Assembly: GCF_000423885.1 (NCBI RefSeq) | Contig: NZ_AUIV01000005.1 | Span: 1-64,000 of the forward strand | Direction of reading: 5' to 3' | Source of the DNA: Thermomonas fusca DSM 15424 | GTDB lineage: Bacteria > Pseudomonadota > Gammaproteobacteria > Xanthomonadales > Xanthomonadaceae | DNA: 64,000 nt | Shown here: piece by piece, positions 36,743-45,338 of the stretch | Numbering within the stretch: the first letter of the stretch is position 1 | Layout of the letters: the number at the start of each line of letters is the position of its first letter | The notes under the pieces: model-generated | Databases searched by the model: none | What the model was told of the DNA's origin: nothing | Seen by the model: the letters and a program-made list of their open reading frames with translations, nothing else | Translations under genes and position numbers: made by a program

Positions 36743-37405
36743 ATGCCGCTGTCGCCGTTCCGCCCACAACCCGATCCCGCCGCCGCTGCCTGGTTTGCGG
36801 GGGCGATGGGGCAGGTGTTGCTGGATAGCGAAGCCGACTGCGTGGGCGCCGCGCTGCAGCAGCGCCCAGGCCAGGCCGCGCTGTGGTTGGGGCCAGCGGC
36901 TGCGCCGCTGCCGGAGGCTGCCGACGGCCCGCTGCCGCTGCGCCTGAACCTGGACGGCGCCGCCTTCCACGGCGACCTGCGCTGCGGCCTGCCGCTGCCG
37001 CTGGCCAGCGAATCCTGCGCGGTGGTCATCGTCCAGCATGGCGACGCCTCCGGCTGCGACCAGGACCAGCTGCTGGCCGAATGCGCGCGAGTGCTGTTGC
37101 CCGGTGGCTGGCTGTGGCTGCTGGCGTTGAACCCGCTGTCGCCCTACCGGCTGCGCTGGTGGGGGCAGGGGCTGCATGCGCGCGAGCCGGTCACCTGGCG
37201 CAAGCGCCTGCGCGCGGCCGGACTGTCGCCGGATTCGCTGACCCAGGGGATCGGCCCGGTCTGGGAGATCGCCGCGGATGCGCGCCTGCAGGACGGCGTG
37301 GGCCTGCGCGCCGCGTTCCTGTTGCGCGCCGAGAAGCGCAGGCTGCCGATGACCCCGTTGCGCAAGCCGCGGCCGCTGGCGCTGCAGGCGGGGACGACGG
37401 CGTGA
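36743..37405 (+). CDS. class I SAM-dependent methyltransferase-like protein (YafS neighbourhood)
   Basis: 220 residues. A Rossmann-like methyltransferase core without a clear GxGxG motif; the later part DQLLAECARVLLPGGWLWLLALNPLSPYRLRW matches the post-motif region of methyltransferase-11 proteins, as in E. coli YafS. The position between gloB and rnhA is the same as that of yafS. Substrate unknown. The stop overlaps the rnhA GTG start (GTGA). Confidence 0.8.
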   Translation: MPLSPFRPQPDPAAAAWFAGAMGQVLLDSEADCVGAALQQRPGQAALWLGPAAAPLPEAADGPLPLRLNLDGAAFHGDLRCGLPLPLASESCAVVIVQHGDASGCDQDQLLAECARVLLPGGWLWLLALNPLSPYRLRWWGQGLHAREPVTWRKRLRAAGLSPDSLTQGIGPVWEIAADARLQDGVGLRAAFLLRAEKRRLPMTPLRKPRPLALQAGTTA

Positions 37406-37860
37406 GTCCTGCACGCAAGCACGTGGACATCCATACCGACGGCGCCTGCCTGGGCAATCCCGGCCCGGGTGGCTGGGCCGCGCTGCTGTGTTGGCGCGGC
37501 GTCGAGCGCGAACTGTCCGGTGGCGAAGCGGCCACCACCAACAACCGGATGGAGCTGATGGCGGCGATCGCCGCGCTGGAGACCCTGAAGGAGCCCTGCA
37601 ACGTGGTGCTGACCACCGATTCGCAGTACGTCCGCCAAGGCATCACCGAATGGATGGCCGGCTGGATCCGGCGTGGCTGGAAAACTTCAGGCGGCGATCC
37701 GGTCAAGAACCGCGACCTGTGGGAACGACTGCATGCGGCCGCCAGCCGGCATGCGGTCGACTGGCGCTGGGTCAAGGGGCACGCCGGGCATCCCGAGAAC
37801 GAGCGCGTCGATCAGCTGGCACGTCTGCAGGCGCTCAAGCACAAGGAGTACACGGGCTGA
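37402..37860 (+). CDS. rnhA: ribonuclease HI
   Basis: 152 residues starting at GTG 37402, overlapping the upstream TGA by 4 bases. It degrades RNA in RNA-DNA hybrids. Catalytic residues are all present: Asp13 (HTDGACLGNPG), Glu51 (NNRMELMAAI), Asp73 (TTDSQYV) and Asp137 (ENERVDQLA), with His127 in VKGHAGHPEN. The TGA and the dnaQ ATG share a base (TGATG). Confidence 0.96.
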   Translation: MSPARKHVDIHTDGACLGNPGPGGWAALLCWRGVERELSGGEAATTNNRMELMAAIAALETLKEPCNVVLTTDSQYVRQGITEWMAGWIRRGWKTSGGDPVKNRDLWERLHAAASRHAVDWRWVKGHAGHPENERVDQLARLQALKHKEYTG

Positions 37861-38588
37861 TGCGGCAGGTCATCCTCGATACCGAAACCACCGGCCTGGA
37901 ATGGCAGAAAGGCAACCGCGTGGTCGAAATCGGCTGCGTGGAAATGCTGGAACGGCGGCCGACCGGGCGCACCTTCCATCGCTACCTGAAGCCGGATCGC
38001 GAGTTCGAGCCCGGTGCGCAGGAAGTCACCGGCCTGACCCTCGAGTTCCTTGCCGACAAGCCCCGCTTCGCCGAGGTCGCCGGCGAATTCCTGGACTTCA
38101 TCGACGGCGCCGAGCTAGTCATCCACAACGCCGCTTTCGATCTTGGCTTCCTCAATGCCGAGCTGGCGCGCCTGGACGGTCTGGGACGCATCCAGGATCG
38201 CTGCACGGTGGAAGACACCCTGTTGATGGCGCGCCAGCGCTATCCCGGCCAGCGCAACTCGCTGGACGCGCTGTGCAAGCGGCTGGGCGTGGACAACTCG
38301 CAGCGCCAGCTGCACGGCGCGCTGCTCGACGCCCAGATCCTGATGGATGTGTACCTGGCGCTGACCTCGGGCCAGGGCGAGATCGGCTTCGACAGCGAGG
38401 CGGCGCCGCAGGCAGCGGCCGAGGTGGCGTTCGTGGTGGAGCTGGGCGAAGCTGCGCCGCGCCCACGGGTGCATGTCAGCGCCGAGGAGGCCGAAGCCCA
38501 CGCCGCGCGGCTGGCCGGCCTGGCCAAGAAGGCCGGGCGCTGCGTATGGCTGGAGCTGGAAGCGGAAGCCGAAGCGGGCGCCGCTTAG
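37860..38588 (+). CDS. dnaQ: DNA polymerase III epsilon subunit (proofreading exonuclease)
   Basis: 242 residues. The 3'-5' exonuclease of the replicative polymerase. DEDDh motifs: LDTETTG (Asp7, Glu9), HNAAFDLGFLNAEL, and LHGALLDAQILMDVY with its His and Asp. The C-terminal part after about residue 185 is the alpha-binding segment. Start overlaps rnhA by one base; in E. coli the two genes are divergent, but here they are fused into one transcription unit. Confidence 0.96.
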   Translation: MRQVILDTETTGLEWQKGNRVVEIGCVEMLERRPTGRTFHRYLKPDREFEPGAQEVTGLTLEFLADKPRFAEVAGEFLDFIDGAELVIHNAAFDLGFLNAELARLDGLGRIQDRCTVEDTLLMARQRYPGQRNSLDALCKRLGVDNSQRQLHGALLDAQILMDVYLALTSGQGEIGFDSEAAPQAAAEVAFVVELGEAAPRPRVHVSAEEAEAHAARLAGLAKKAGRCVWLELEAEAEAGAA

Positions 38589-38631
38589 CGATTCAGTGCC
38601 GACAAGCCCGGCGGTGGTTGCGGATCGCGGC

Positions 38632-39336
38632 TCAGTGCCGCCGAACCAGCACCACCGTCACGTTGTCCGAGCCGCCGCCATCCAGCGCCGCCGCGACCAG
38701 GCCATCGACGCATTCCTGCGCGCTGCATTCGCGGTGCGCGAGCACCTGCGCGATGTGACGGTCATCCACTTCCTCGGTCAGCCCGTCGCTGCACAGCAGC
38801 AGCTGCATGCCCGGGCGCAGCTCGCCCGCGAGTGTTTCCACGTTGAGCTGTTCCGGCGCGGTCACGCCCAGCGCCTGGGTCACCACGTTGCGATGCGGGT
38901 GGCTGCGGGCCTGGTCGGCGCTGATGGCGCCCTGGGCGATCAGTTCCTGCACGTAGCTATGGTCGTGCGAGATCTGGGTCAGGGTGCTGTCCCGCCAGAG
39001 GTAGACCCGGCTGTCGCCGACCCAGGCCACTTCGAAGCGATTGCCGTTGACCCGGGCCACCACCACCGTGGTGCCCATCGGCAGGCTGTCGCCGCGGCGC
39101 CGGGAGCAACGGATGATTTCCTCGTCGGCGATGCGGATGGCCTCGGCCAGAGTGCTGCCGGCGCGCACCTGGCGGACGATGGTTTCCCGCGCCAGGGCGC
39201 TGGCGACCTCGCCGTACTCGTGGCCGCCCATGCCGTCGGCGACCAGCCACAGCCCCAGGTCGCTGTCGCCGTAATAGGTGTCTTCGTTCAGCTCGCGCCG
39301 CAGGCCGACATGGGTCAGATGTCCGAATTCGATCAT
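38632..39336 (-). CDS. PP2C family serine/threonine protein phosphatase
   Basis: 234 residues from the ATG at 39336 (MIEFGHLTHVGLRRELNED). The metal-binding motifs of the PPM family are present: RELNEDTYYGD, LVADGMGGHEYGE, WVGDSRVYLWRD, LLCSDGLTEEVDD and GGSDNVTVVLV. Small stand-alone PP2C proteins like this (PppA/Stp type) reverse protein kinase signals, including in type VI secretion clusters, but no partner kinase is nearby. It converges on dnaQ. The open frame continues to 39525, without further family motifs. Confidence 0.9.
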   Translation of the reverse strand: MIEFGHLTHVGLRRELNEDTYYGDSDLGLWLVADGMGGHEYGEVASALARETIVRQVRAGSTLAEAIRIADEEIIRCSRRRGDSLPMGTTVVVARVNGNRFEVAWVGDSRVYLWRDSTLTQISHDHSYVQELIAQGAISADQARSHPHRNVVTQALGVTAPEQLNVETLAGELRPGMQLLLCSDGLTEEVDDRHIAQVLAHRECSAQECVDGLVAAALDGGGSDNVTVVLVRRH

Positions 39337-39613
39337 GCGCGCGGCATTTGTCCGGGTGTCATGGGAAGTAACGGAATCATGCGCAGGAACCGGACGTGAC
39401 GGCAATGCGGATTTGCGCTGCCGTTGGGCAATGATTGTGGAGGGCGCGACGGGGCGCCTGTGCCGGAAGTCTGGCGTGGGGCGGCGTTTGGGTCGGTCGC
39501 GGTGGGAGGGATGGACTCGGGTCATCCATGGCCCTCGTCCTGCGGGCAGCCTGCGGCGGCAATCCTGCCGAGCAGTCGAACCCTGCGCGGGTGCTCGTAC
39601 GTCGCGTCCCCGC
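39337..39613. other. intergenic stretch with no recognised gene
   Basis: About 280 bp between the PP2C start and the tRNA-Ser terminator. It must hold the PP2C promoter (minus strand), but I see no convincing -35/-10 pair, no conserved protein and no RNA. Open frames here are GC-biased and match nothing. Confidence 0.5.
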
Positions 39614-39614
39614 A

Positions 39615-39652
39615 GACATGAAAACGCCCCCTGACGGGGGCGCTTTCATGTC
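39615..39652 (-). terminator. long hairpin terminator of tRNA-Ser(CGA)
   Basis: A stem of GACATGAAA and CGCCCCC (39615-39631) pairs with GGGGGCG and TTTCATGTC (39636-39652), one mismatch, loop TGAC. It abuts the tRNA 3' end, so transcription probably stops within it. Confidence 0.75.
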
Positions 39653-39743
<91 letters not shown>

Positions 39744-39758
39744 GGAAGTGGGCCGCAG

Positions 39759-39787
39759 ATGATACGGGGCCAGCTGCCTGTCGGCAA
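39759..39787 (-). promoter_or_regulatory. promoter of tRNA-Ser(CGA)
   Basis: Minus strand TTGCCG (39787-39782), 17-bp spacer, TATCAT (39764-39759), 16 bp before the tRNA. Confidence 0.7.
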
Positions 39788-39825
39788 GGCGTTACACTGG
39801 CCGCCCCTCCGGAGGCTGCGTCCCG

Positions 39826-40233
39826 ATGTCCGAAATCCTGGTGCCCGTGTCGTTCGGCGAGCTGCTGGACAAGATCGCCATCCTGCAGATCAAGTCCGAG
39901 CGCATGACGGACCCGGCCAAGCTGGCCAACGTCCGTGCCGAGCTGTCCGCGCTGGAGAAGACCTGGATGGCCCATCCCGCCGCCGGTCGGGACATCGTCA
40001 CGCTGCGGGCCGAGCTGAAGGCGGTCAACGAGCGCCTGTGGGTGATCGAGGACGACATCCGCCTGAAGGAAAAGGCCCAGGCCTTCGACGAGGAGTTCAT
40101 CCAGCTGGCCCGTTCGGTCTACTTCCAGAACGACATCCGCGCGCGGGTGAAGAAGGACATCAACCTGGCGCTGGGCTCGGCCTACGTCGAGGAAAAGTCC
40201 TACCAGGACTACGGCAGCGGGCAGGGCGCCTGA
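39826..40233 (+). CDS. DUF6165 family protein
   Basis: 135 residues, strongly alpha-helical and charged (KIAILQIKSERMTDPAKLANVRAEL, LKAVNERLWVIEDDIRLKEKAQ), matching DUF6165. No membrane segment or signal. Members usually sit beside LPS heptosyltransferase and Kdo kinase genes, as here, and many are probably LPS or cell-surface assembly accessories; no function is proven. It converges with the heptosyltransferase gene, the stops 4 bp apart. Confidence 0.85.
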   Translation: MSEILVPVSFGELLDKIAILQIKSERMTDPAKLANVRAELSALEKTWMAHPAAGRDIVTLRAELKAVNERLWVIEDDIRLKEKAQAFDEEFIQLARSVYFQNDIRARVKKDINLALGSAYVEEKSYQDYGSGQGA

Positions 40234-40237
40234 GCCC

Positions 40238-41290
40238 TCAACCGAAGGTCGTGCGGAAGCGCTCGAAGGCGCCGATGGCATCGGCCACGCCGATCAGGTC
40301 CATCACGCCCTCGGCCTCGATCTTCGTTCCCCACTTCAGTTCCGCCGCCGGCTTGCCGCGGAACCTGCGCGCGGCATCGTCATAGCGGTCCACGCACCAG
40401 CGGCGGTCGGAATACGGCCCGCTGCGGTGCGGGTTGGTGGCGGCGTGCAGGCCCAGCACCTTCGTACCCATTGCATTGGCGATGTGCATCGGGCCGGAGT
40501 CCGGCGTGACCAGCAGGTCGGCACGGGCCAGCAGGGCCGGCAGCTGCTTGAGGGTGTCCTTGCCGATCAGGTCCAGCACGCCGTCGCGCGCGGTCATCGC
40601 GCCCAGGATCGCGTTGCCGGTGCTACGTTCCAGTTCGCTGCGCCCGCCGCACAGCAGGATCCGCCAGCCCTGCGCCGCGGCGTGGTCGGCCAGTGCGGCG
40701 TAGCGCTCGGCGCGCCAGTTGCGCAGGGCGTGGCTGGAGCAGGGCGAGATCATCAGCGTGCGGCGGCCGTCGTGCTGCCATTGCGCGCGCGCCCATGCAT
40801 GGGCGTCATCCGGCACCGGCAGATTCCAGACCACTTCGTCGCGCACCAGCCCCAGCGGTTCGCAGAAGCTGCCGATGGCGTCCAGCACGTGGATGTCGCC
40901 GTGGTCGGGGATGCGCTCGCTGACGAACAGGCCGTGGCCTTCCTTGCTGCGCGATCTGTCGTAGCCGATCCGACGCCGCGCCGGCACGAACGCCGACAGC
41001 AGGTTCGCGCGCGCGGAGACCTGCAGCTGCAGCAGCGCATCGAAGCGTTGGGCCAGTTCGCGGCGCAGCGCGCGCATCCCGGCCAGCCCGGCCTTCTTGT
41101 CGTATTCGACGAAGCGCACGCCGGGCAGGCCGTCCAGCAGGCGGTGCTCGCCGCGGCCGATGACCCAGGTCAGCTCGACCCCGGGCAGGCCCGCTTGCAG
41201 CGTGCGCACCAGCGGCAGCACGTGGGTGACATCGCCCAGCGCGGACAGTCGCAGCAGGCAGATCGAACGCGGGGCATGGGGTTTTTGCAC
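40238..41290 (-). CDS. glycosyltransferase family 9 (LPS heptosyltransferase-like)
   Basis: 350 residues from a GTG at 41290 (VQKPHAPRSICLLRLSALGDVTHVLPLV); no ATG fits the family start, and one at 41338 lies inside the divergent kinase gene. GT9 signatures: LLRLSALGDVTH N-terminal loop, LMISPCSSHALRNW sugar-phosphate region, and TPDSGPMHIANAMGTKVLGL donor-site motif. It adds heptose (or a related sugar) to the LPS core from ADP-heptose in the inner membrane. Together with KdkA (divergent, 21 bp apart) it forms an LPS core module. Acceptor specificity is not determinable. Confidence 0.88.
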   Translation of the reverse strand: MQKPHAPRSICLLRLSALGDVTHVLPLVRTLQAGLPGVELTWVIGRGEHRLLDGLPGVRFVEYDKKAGLAGMRALRRELAQRFDALLQLQVSARANLLSAFVPARRRIGYDRSRSKEGHGLFVSERIPDHGDIHVLDAIGSFCEPLGLVRDEVVWNLPVPDDAHAWARAQWQHDGRRTLMISPCSSHALRNWRAERYAALADHAAAQGWRILLCGGRSELERSTGNAILGAMTARDGVLDLIGKDTLKQLPALLARADLLVTPDSGPMHIANAMGTKVLGLHAATNPHRSGPYSDRRWCVDRYDDAARRFRGKPAAELKWGTKIEAEGVMDLIGVADAIGAFERFRTTFG

Positions 41291-41311
41291 GCGGTTGTTA
41301 CACTCGGAAGA

Positions 41312-42055
41312 ATGACGGGCTTCGACGCCAACGAACATCTGACGCCGTTCCGCGACGCGCGCGGCTATGGCGCGATTCTGTTCGACCGCACGCAGCTGCG
41401 GCAACCCGAGCCGGACTGGTTCGACCCGGAACACTGGGGCATGGCCGCCCAGCGGGTGGCTGAAGGCGGCCGCGGCGGCGCCTGGTTCATCGATTTCGGC
41501 CAAGGCGATGCGCTGCTGCGGCACTACCTGCGCGGCGGCCTGGTCGCCCGCTTCAACCGCGACCGCCACCTGTGGCGCGGCATCCAGCGGGTGCGCAGCT
41601 TTGCCGAGTTCCGTCTGCTGCGCACCCTGCGGGCGAAGAAGCTGCCGGTGCCGCTGCCGTTTGCCGCCTGGTACCACCGGGAGGGGGTGCATTACCGCGC
41701 GGCGATCCTGATGCAGCGCCTGCAGGACGTGCGCCCGCTGGCCGCGCTGGCGGCCGACGGCATCGCGCCTTGGGAGGCCGCGGGTCAGCTGATTGCGAAG
41801 TTCCATCGGGCCGGGCTGGACCATGCCGATCTGAACGCGCACAACATCCTGTTCGATGGGCAGGGGCGCGGCTGGTTCATCGACCTCGATCAGTCGCGCC
41901 TGCGCATTCCCGCCACCGCCTGGCGCGAAGCCAATCTCGAACGCCTGCACCGCTCGCTGCGCAAGCTGCGCGGCATGCGCAGCGCGGAGGAGGTGGATGC
42001 CGACTTCGCCCGTCTGCGCGCCGCCTACGCGGTAACGTGGGATCGCGGTTACTGA
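41312..42055 (+). CDS. kdkA: 3-deoxy-D-manno-octulosonic acid (Kdo) kinase
   Basis: 247 residues, eukaryote-like kinase fold of the lipopolysaccharide kinase family. Lys in LVARFNRDRHLW region, catalytic loop LDHADLNAHNIL (HxDLNxxN), and metal-binding FIDLDQS in place of DFG. KdkA phosphorylates Kdo on lipid A precursors in bacteria with a single phosphorylated Kdo, such as Haemophilus and xanthomonads. Divergent from the GT9 gene. Confidence 0.9.
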   Translation: MTGFDANEHLTPFRDARGYGAILFDRTQLRQPEPDWFDPEHWGMAAQRVAEGGRGGAWFIDFGQGDALLRHYLRGGLVARFNRDRHLWRGIQRVRSFAEFRLLRTLRAKKLPVPLPFAAWYHREGVHYRAAILMQRLQDVRPLAALAADGIAPWEAAGQLIAKFHRAGLDHADLNAHNILFDGQGRGWFIDLDQSRLRIPATAWREANLERLHRSLRKLRGMRSAEEVDADFARLRAAYAVTWDRGY

Positions 42056-42197
42056 ATCTTTGCAGCAGGCCGAAGCGATTGCTTCAGCCCACTTTGCAAG
42101 GGGCGGCTCGCGCAGCGAGCGGGGGATTGGAAACGACGAGCCTGCGGCCCAAGGCTTGCGAAGCAGACTTCGGATTCATGGCAAAGCCCGAAAAGGC

Positions 42198-42305
42198 GGT
42201 GACCCCGCCGGCTGACCTCGGCGCCCGCGTCAGTCGATACCGTTGCTGCCTTCCGGCCCTGGCGGAGTTTTCGACCTAGCGTCGCGAGGGGCCGACGGGG
42301 CCACC
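42198..42305 (-). ncRNA. ffs: signal recognition particle 4.5S RNA
   Basis: 108 nt on the minus strand. The Ffh-binding domain is unmistakable: GCCAGGGCCGGAAGGCAGCA, with the GGAA tetraloop and symmetric loop. The 5' end GGTGGCCCCGTCGGC pairs with the 3' end GCCGGCGGGGTCACC to close the long hairpin. It pairs with Ffh to target membrane proteins. tRNA-Ser(GGA) begins 37 nt upstream on the same strand, so both are probably made as one precursor. ffs next to dnaX is a known gammaproteobacterial arrangement. Confidence 0.93.
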
Positions 42306-42341
42306 ATAGACGTGGGCCGCGCAGCGCGCTGCCCTGAAACC

Positions 42342-42434
42342 TGGCGGAGAGAGGGGGATTCGAACCCCCGAAGCGCGGTTTAGACGCTTACACACTTTCC
42401 AGGCGTGCTCCTTCAACCACTCGGACACCTCTCC
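42342..42434 (-). tRNA. tRNA-Ser (anticodon GGA)
   Basis: 93 nt with encoded CCA, long variable arm, acceptor GGAGAGG against TCTCTCC (one G-U pair), anticodon loop CTGGAAA. Directly upstream of ffs. Confidence 0.95.
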
Positions 42435-42444
42435 GGAACCGCGC

Positions 42445-42473
42445 ATTCTAGCGGTGGCCCGGCCGTTCCACAA
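42445..42473 (-). promoter_or_regulatory. promoter of tRNA-Ser(GGA) and ffs
   Basis: Minus strand TTGTGG (42473-42468), 17-bp spacer, TAGAAT (42450-42445), 11 bp before the tRNA. Confidence 0.72.
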
Positions 42474-42527
42474 CAGAACCCTGGGCAGGGGCATCGACGC
42501 GCCGGCGGCCCATGCCACAATGACGGC

Positions 42528-44243
42528 ATGTCCTATCTCGTGCTTGCCCGCAAGTGGCGTCCCCGGCGTTTCGCCGAACTGGTCGGCCAGGAACACGTGG
42601 TGCGTGCGCTGACCAACGCACTGGAAACCGGGCGCGTCCACCACGCATTCCTGTTCACCGGCACCCGCGGCGTCGGCAAGACCACCATCGCGCGCATTTT
42701 CGCCAAATCGCTCAACTGCGAGCGCGGTACGTCGAGCGATCCCTGCGGCGAGTGCGAGACCTGCCTGGCCATCGACGCCGGCCGCTACATCGACCTGCTG
42801 GAGATCGACGCCGCCTCGAACACCGGCGTGGACAACGTCCGCGAGCTGATCGAAAACGCGCAGTACATGCCCAGCCGCGGCAAGTACAAGGTCTACCTGA
42901 TCGACGAAGTGCACATGCTGTCGAAGCCGGCGTTCAACGCGCTGCTGAAGACGCTGGAAGAGCCGCCCGGGCACGTCAAGTTCCTGTTCGCCACCACCGA
43001 CCCGGAAAAGCTGCTGGTCACGGTGCTCAGCCGCTGCCTGCAGTTCAACCTCAAGCGGCTGGACGAGGCGCAGATCCACGGCCAGATCGTCAAGATCCTT
43101 GGCGCCGAGGGCATCGAGGCCGACGACGACGCGGTGGCGCAGCTGGCGCGTGCCGCCGACGGCAGCCTGCGCGACGGCCTGTCGCTGCTGGACCAGGCCA
43201 TCGCCTACGCCGGCGGCCGGCTGGACGGGGTGACCGTGGCCGCGATGCTGGGCACGGTGGACCGCAGCCGCGTGCAGGCGCTGCTGGCCGCGCTGGCCGA
43301 CGCCGATGGCGAGCGCCTGCTGGACGAGGCCGCACAGCTGGCGGAGTTCTCCCCGGACTGGGCGAGCATCCTCGATGCCTTCGCGCATGCGCTGCACCGC
43401 ATCCAGGTGAAGCAGCTGGTGCCGTCGGTGGATGTCGGCAGCGATGCCATCGACGTCGAAAGGCTGGCCGCGCAGCTGCGGCCCGAGCTGGTGCAGCTGT
43501 GGTACCAGATGGCGCTCAACGGCCGCCGCGACCTCGGCCACGCGCCCAGCCCGCGCAGCGGCTTCGAAATGACCCTGCTGCGGATGCTGGCGTTCCGGCC
43601 GGATGCCGCCGCGCAGCTGGCGGCCCCGCGGCCGCAGCCGGCCGCTGCCGCGCAGGCCGTACCGCAGTCTTCGCAAGCACGCACCGATGCCGCCGCCCGG
43701 GCGCGTGCGGCCATGGCCGAAGTGGTGCCGGCACCGCCGCCGCCCGCGCCAGCTTCCGCGCCCGCGGAGATACTACCCGCGCCCAAGCCGCGCGTGGCGG
43801 ACGTCGTGCCCGCCAGCAACGCCTACGCATCTGCGGGCAGTGCGCTGCTGGTCACCGATTCGGAGCACTGGCTGGAGCTGGTCGCGGGCTGCGGCCTGCG
43901 CGGCCCGGCCAAGCTGCTGGCGGAGAACGCGGGCTTCGTCGGCCATGCCGATGGCGTGCTGCGGCTCTCGCTGGCGTCCGAGCAGGAGCACCTGAAGTCA
44001 CCCAGCCTGGTGCTGCAGCTGTGCGATGCGGTGGGTCGGCAGCTTGGTGGCGAGGTGCAGGTCCGCTTCGAGATCGGCCAGCCGCGCGGCGAAACCGCGA
44101 ACGCCCGCAACGCACGCGAGCGCGACGCGCGCCAGGCTGGAGCGGAGAGCGGCTTCGCTGCCGACCCCGGCATCCAGCGGCTGGTCCAGCAGCACGGCGC
44201 GCAGATCGTGCCGGACTCGATCCGCCCGCTCGGCGCGAACTGA
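42528..44243 (+). CDS. dnaX: DNA polymerase III tau/gamma subunit
   Basis: 571 residues from the ATG at 42528 (MSYLVLARKWRPRRFAELVGQEHV). Clamp-loader ATPase: Walker A GTRGVGKTT, zinc module CERGTSSDPCGECETC, Walker B LIDEVHMLSKPAFNALLKTLEE, sensor 1 and the SRC motif LSRCLQF. Domain III is followed by a Pro/Ala-rich linker (about residues 370-440) and a shorter C-terminal domain than the 643-residue E. coli tau. No A-rich slippery site is seen, so a gamma form by frameshifting is not expected here. First gene of dnaX-ybaB-recR. Confidence 0.95.
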   Translation: MSYLVLARKWRPRRFAELVGQEHVVRALTNALETGRVHHAFLFTGTRGVGKTTIARIFAKSLNCERGTSSDPCGECETCLAIDAGRYIDLLEIDAASNTGVDNVRELIENAQYMPSRGKYKVYLIDEVHMLSKPAFNALLKTLEEPPGHVKFLFATTDPEKLLVTVLSRCLQFNLKRLDEAQIHGQIVKILGAEGIEADDDAVAQLARAADGSLRDGLSLLDQAIAYAGGRLDGVTVAAMLGTVDRSRVQALLAALADADGERLLDEAAQLAEFSPDWASILDAFAHALHRIQVKQLVPSVDVGSDAIDVERLAAQLRPELVQLWYQMALNGRRDLGHAPSPRSGFEMTLLRMLAFRPDAAAQLAAPRPQPAAAAQAVPQSSQARTDAAARARAAMAEVVPAPPPPAPASAPAEILPAPKPRVADVVPASNAYASAGSALLVTDSEHWLELVAGCGLRGPAKLLAENAGFVGHADGVLRLSLASEQEHLKSPSLVLQLCDAVGRQLGGEVQVRFEIGQPRGETANARNARERDARQAGAESGFAADPGIQRLVQQHGAQIVPDSIRPLGAN

Positions 44244-44272
44244 AATCAACATCGCAACTACGGAAGAACGAC

Positions 44273-44593
44273 ATGCGTGGAAACATCGCCCAGCTGATGC
44301 AGCAGGCGCAGCAGATGCAGGAAAACATGGCGCGCGCGCAGGAAGAGGTGGCGGCGCTGGAAGCCACCGGCAGCGCCGGCGGCGGCATGGTCAGCGTGAC
44401 CCTTGGCGGGCGCATGGACTGCCGCAAGGTGCGCATCGATCCGACCGTGTTCTCCGACCCGGAAATGGCCGAGGACCTGGTGGCCGCCGCCTTCAACGAC
44501 GCGGTCAACAAGATCAATGCCGCCTCGCAGGAAAAGATGGCCGGCGCCACCGCCGGCATGCAGCTGCCGCCGGGCTTCAAGCTGCCGTTCTGA
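44273..44593 (+). CDS. ybaB: YbaB/EbfC family nucleoid-associated protein
   Basis: 106 residues: helical N-terminus (MRGNIAQLMQQAQQMQENMARAQEEVAALE), beta-sheet VSVTLGGRMDCRKVRID, and the family ending PPGFKLPF. Dimeric DNA-binding protein between dnaX and recR, 30 bp after dnaX. Confidence 0.95.
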   Translation: MRGNIAQLMQQAQQMQENMARAQEEVAALEATGSAGGGMVSVTLGGRMDCRKVRIDPTVFSDPEMAEDLVAAAFNDAVNKINAASQEKMAGATAGMQLPPGFKLPF

Positions 44594-44601
44594 GTCCCCG
44601 C

Positions 44602-44629
44602 CGTCATTCCCGCCTTCGCGGGAATGACG
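44602..44629. repeat. dispersed palindrome between ybaB and recR
   Basis: CGTCATTCCCGC, loop CTTC, GCGGGAATGACG: a perfect 12-bp inverted repeat. This CGTCATTCCCGC motif is a widespread intergenic repeat in proteobacteria. It lies in an operon, 12 bp before recR. Confidence 0.85.
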
Positions 44630-44640
44630 ATCAAGAACAC

Positions 44641-45237
44641 ATGACAGTTTCCCTCCTCGAACAACTGATCGACGCCTTGCGGGTGCTGCCTGGCGTGGGC
44701 CAGAAATCCGCGCAGCGGATGGCCTACCACCTGCTGGAGCGCCAGCGCGACGGCGGCCGGCGGCTGGCCGATGCGCTGGCCGAAGCGATGGAGCGGATCC
44801 GCCACTGCAGCCGCTGCCGCGATTTCAGCGAGGCCGAGGTCTGCCCCACTTGCGCCAACAGCGCCCGCGACGCGCAGCTGCTCTGTGTGGTGGAAACCCC
44901 GGCCGACCGCCTGGCGATCGAGCAGGCCACCGGCTTCCGCGGCCTGTATTTCGTGCTGCAGGGGCGGTTGAGCCCGCTCGACGGCATCGGCCCGCGCGAG
45001 CTGGGCCTGGACCAGCTCGCGCAGCGGCTGGAGCAGGGCGAAGTGCGCGAACTGATCGTCGCCACCAATCCCACCGTGGAGGGTGAGGCGACCGCGCACT
45101 ACCTGGCGCAGCTGGCGCGCGCGCGCGGGGTTGCGCCCAGCCGGCTGGCGCACGGCGTGCCGCTGGGCGGCGAGCTGGAATACGTGGACCGCGGCACTCT
45201 TTCGCACGCGTTCGGCAGCCGCAGCGAAATCCCGTAG
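44641..45237 (+). CDS. recR: recombination mediator RecR
   Basis: 198 residues. Helix-hairpin-helix (LRVLPGVGQKSAQRMAYHLL), C4 zinc finger CSRCRDFSEAEVCPTC, Toprim domain (LCVVETPADRLAIE, VATNPTVEGEATAHYLA), Walker-like tail. Works with RecO and RecF to load RecA onto gapped DNA. Confidence 0.97.
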   Translation: MTVSLLEQLIDALRVLPGVGQKSAQRMAYHLLERQRDGGRRLADALAEAMERIRHCSRCRDFSEAEVCPTCANSARDAQLLCVVETPADRLAIEQATGFRGLYFVLQGRLSPLDGIGPRELGLDQLAQRLEQGEVRELIVATNPTVEGEATAHYLAQLARARGVAPSRLAHGVPLGGELEYVDRGTLSHAFGSRSEIP

Positions 45238-45338
45238 CAACGCAGCGCGCGGCGCGTTGCGTTGCGTGTGGATCGACAAGGGGCATCGGGCCTGTGCTGC
45301 GCTCCTACAATGCACGGTAATTCCGACAGGAGCCCGCC

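Noticed and set aside
36696..36744. Longer gloB start at 36744
   Set aside because: The 16 extra residues are not GloB-like and would overlap the divergent methyltransferase start.
40238..41950. 570-codon frame for the heptosyltransferase
   Set aside because: The N-terminal 220 codons lie opposite kdkA and have no GT9 features; the GTG at 41290 begins the conserved part.
42056..42197. Possible structured RNA between kdkA and ffs
   Set aside because: Only short chance inverted repeats (e.g. GAAGCGATTGCTTC) were found, with no recognisable family.
42528..44243. Programmed frameshift in dnaX producing gamma
   Set aside because: No A-rich heptamer with downstream hairpin was seen; the frame is continuous.
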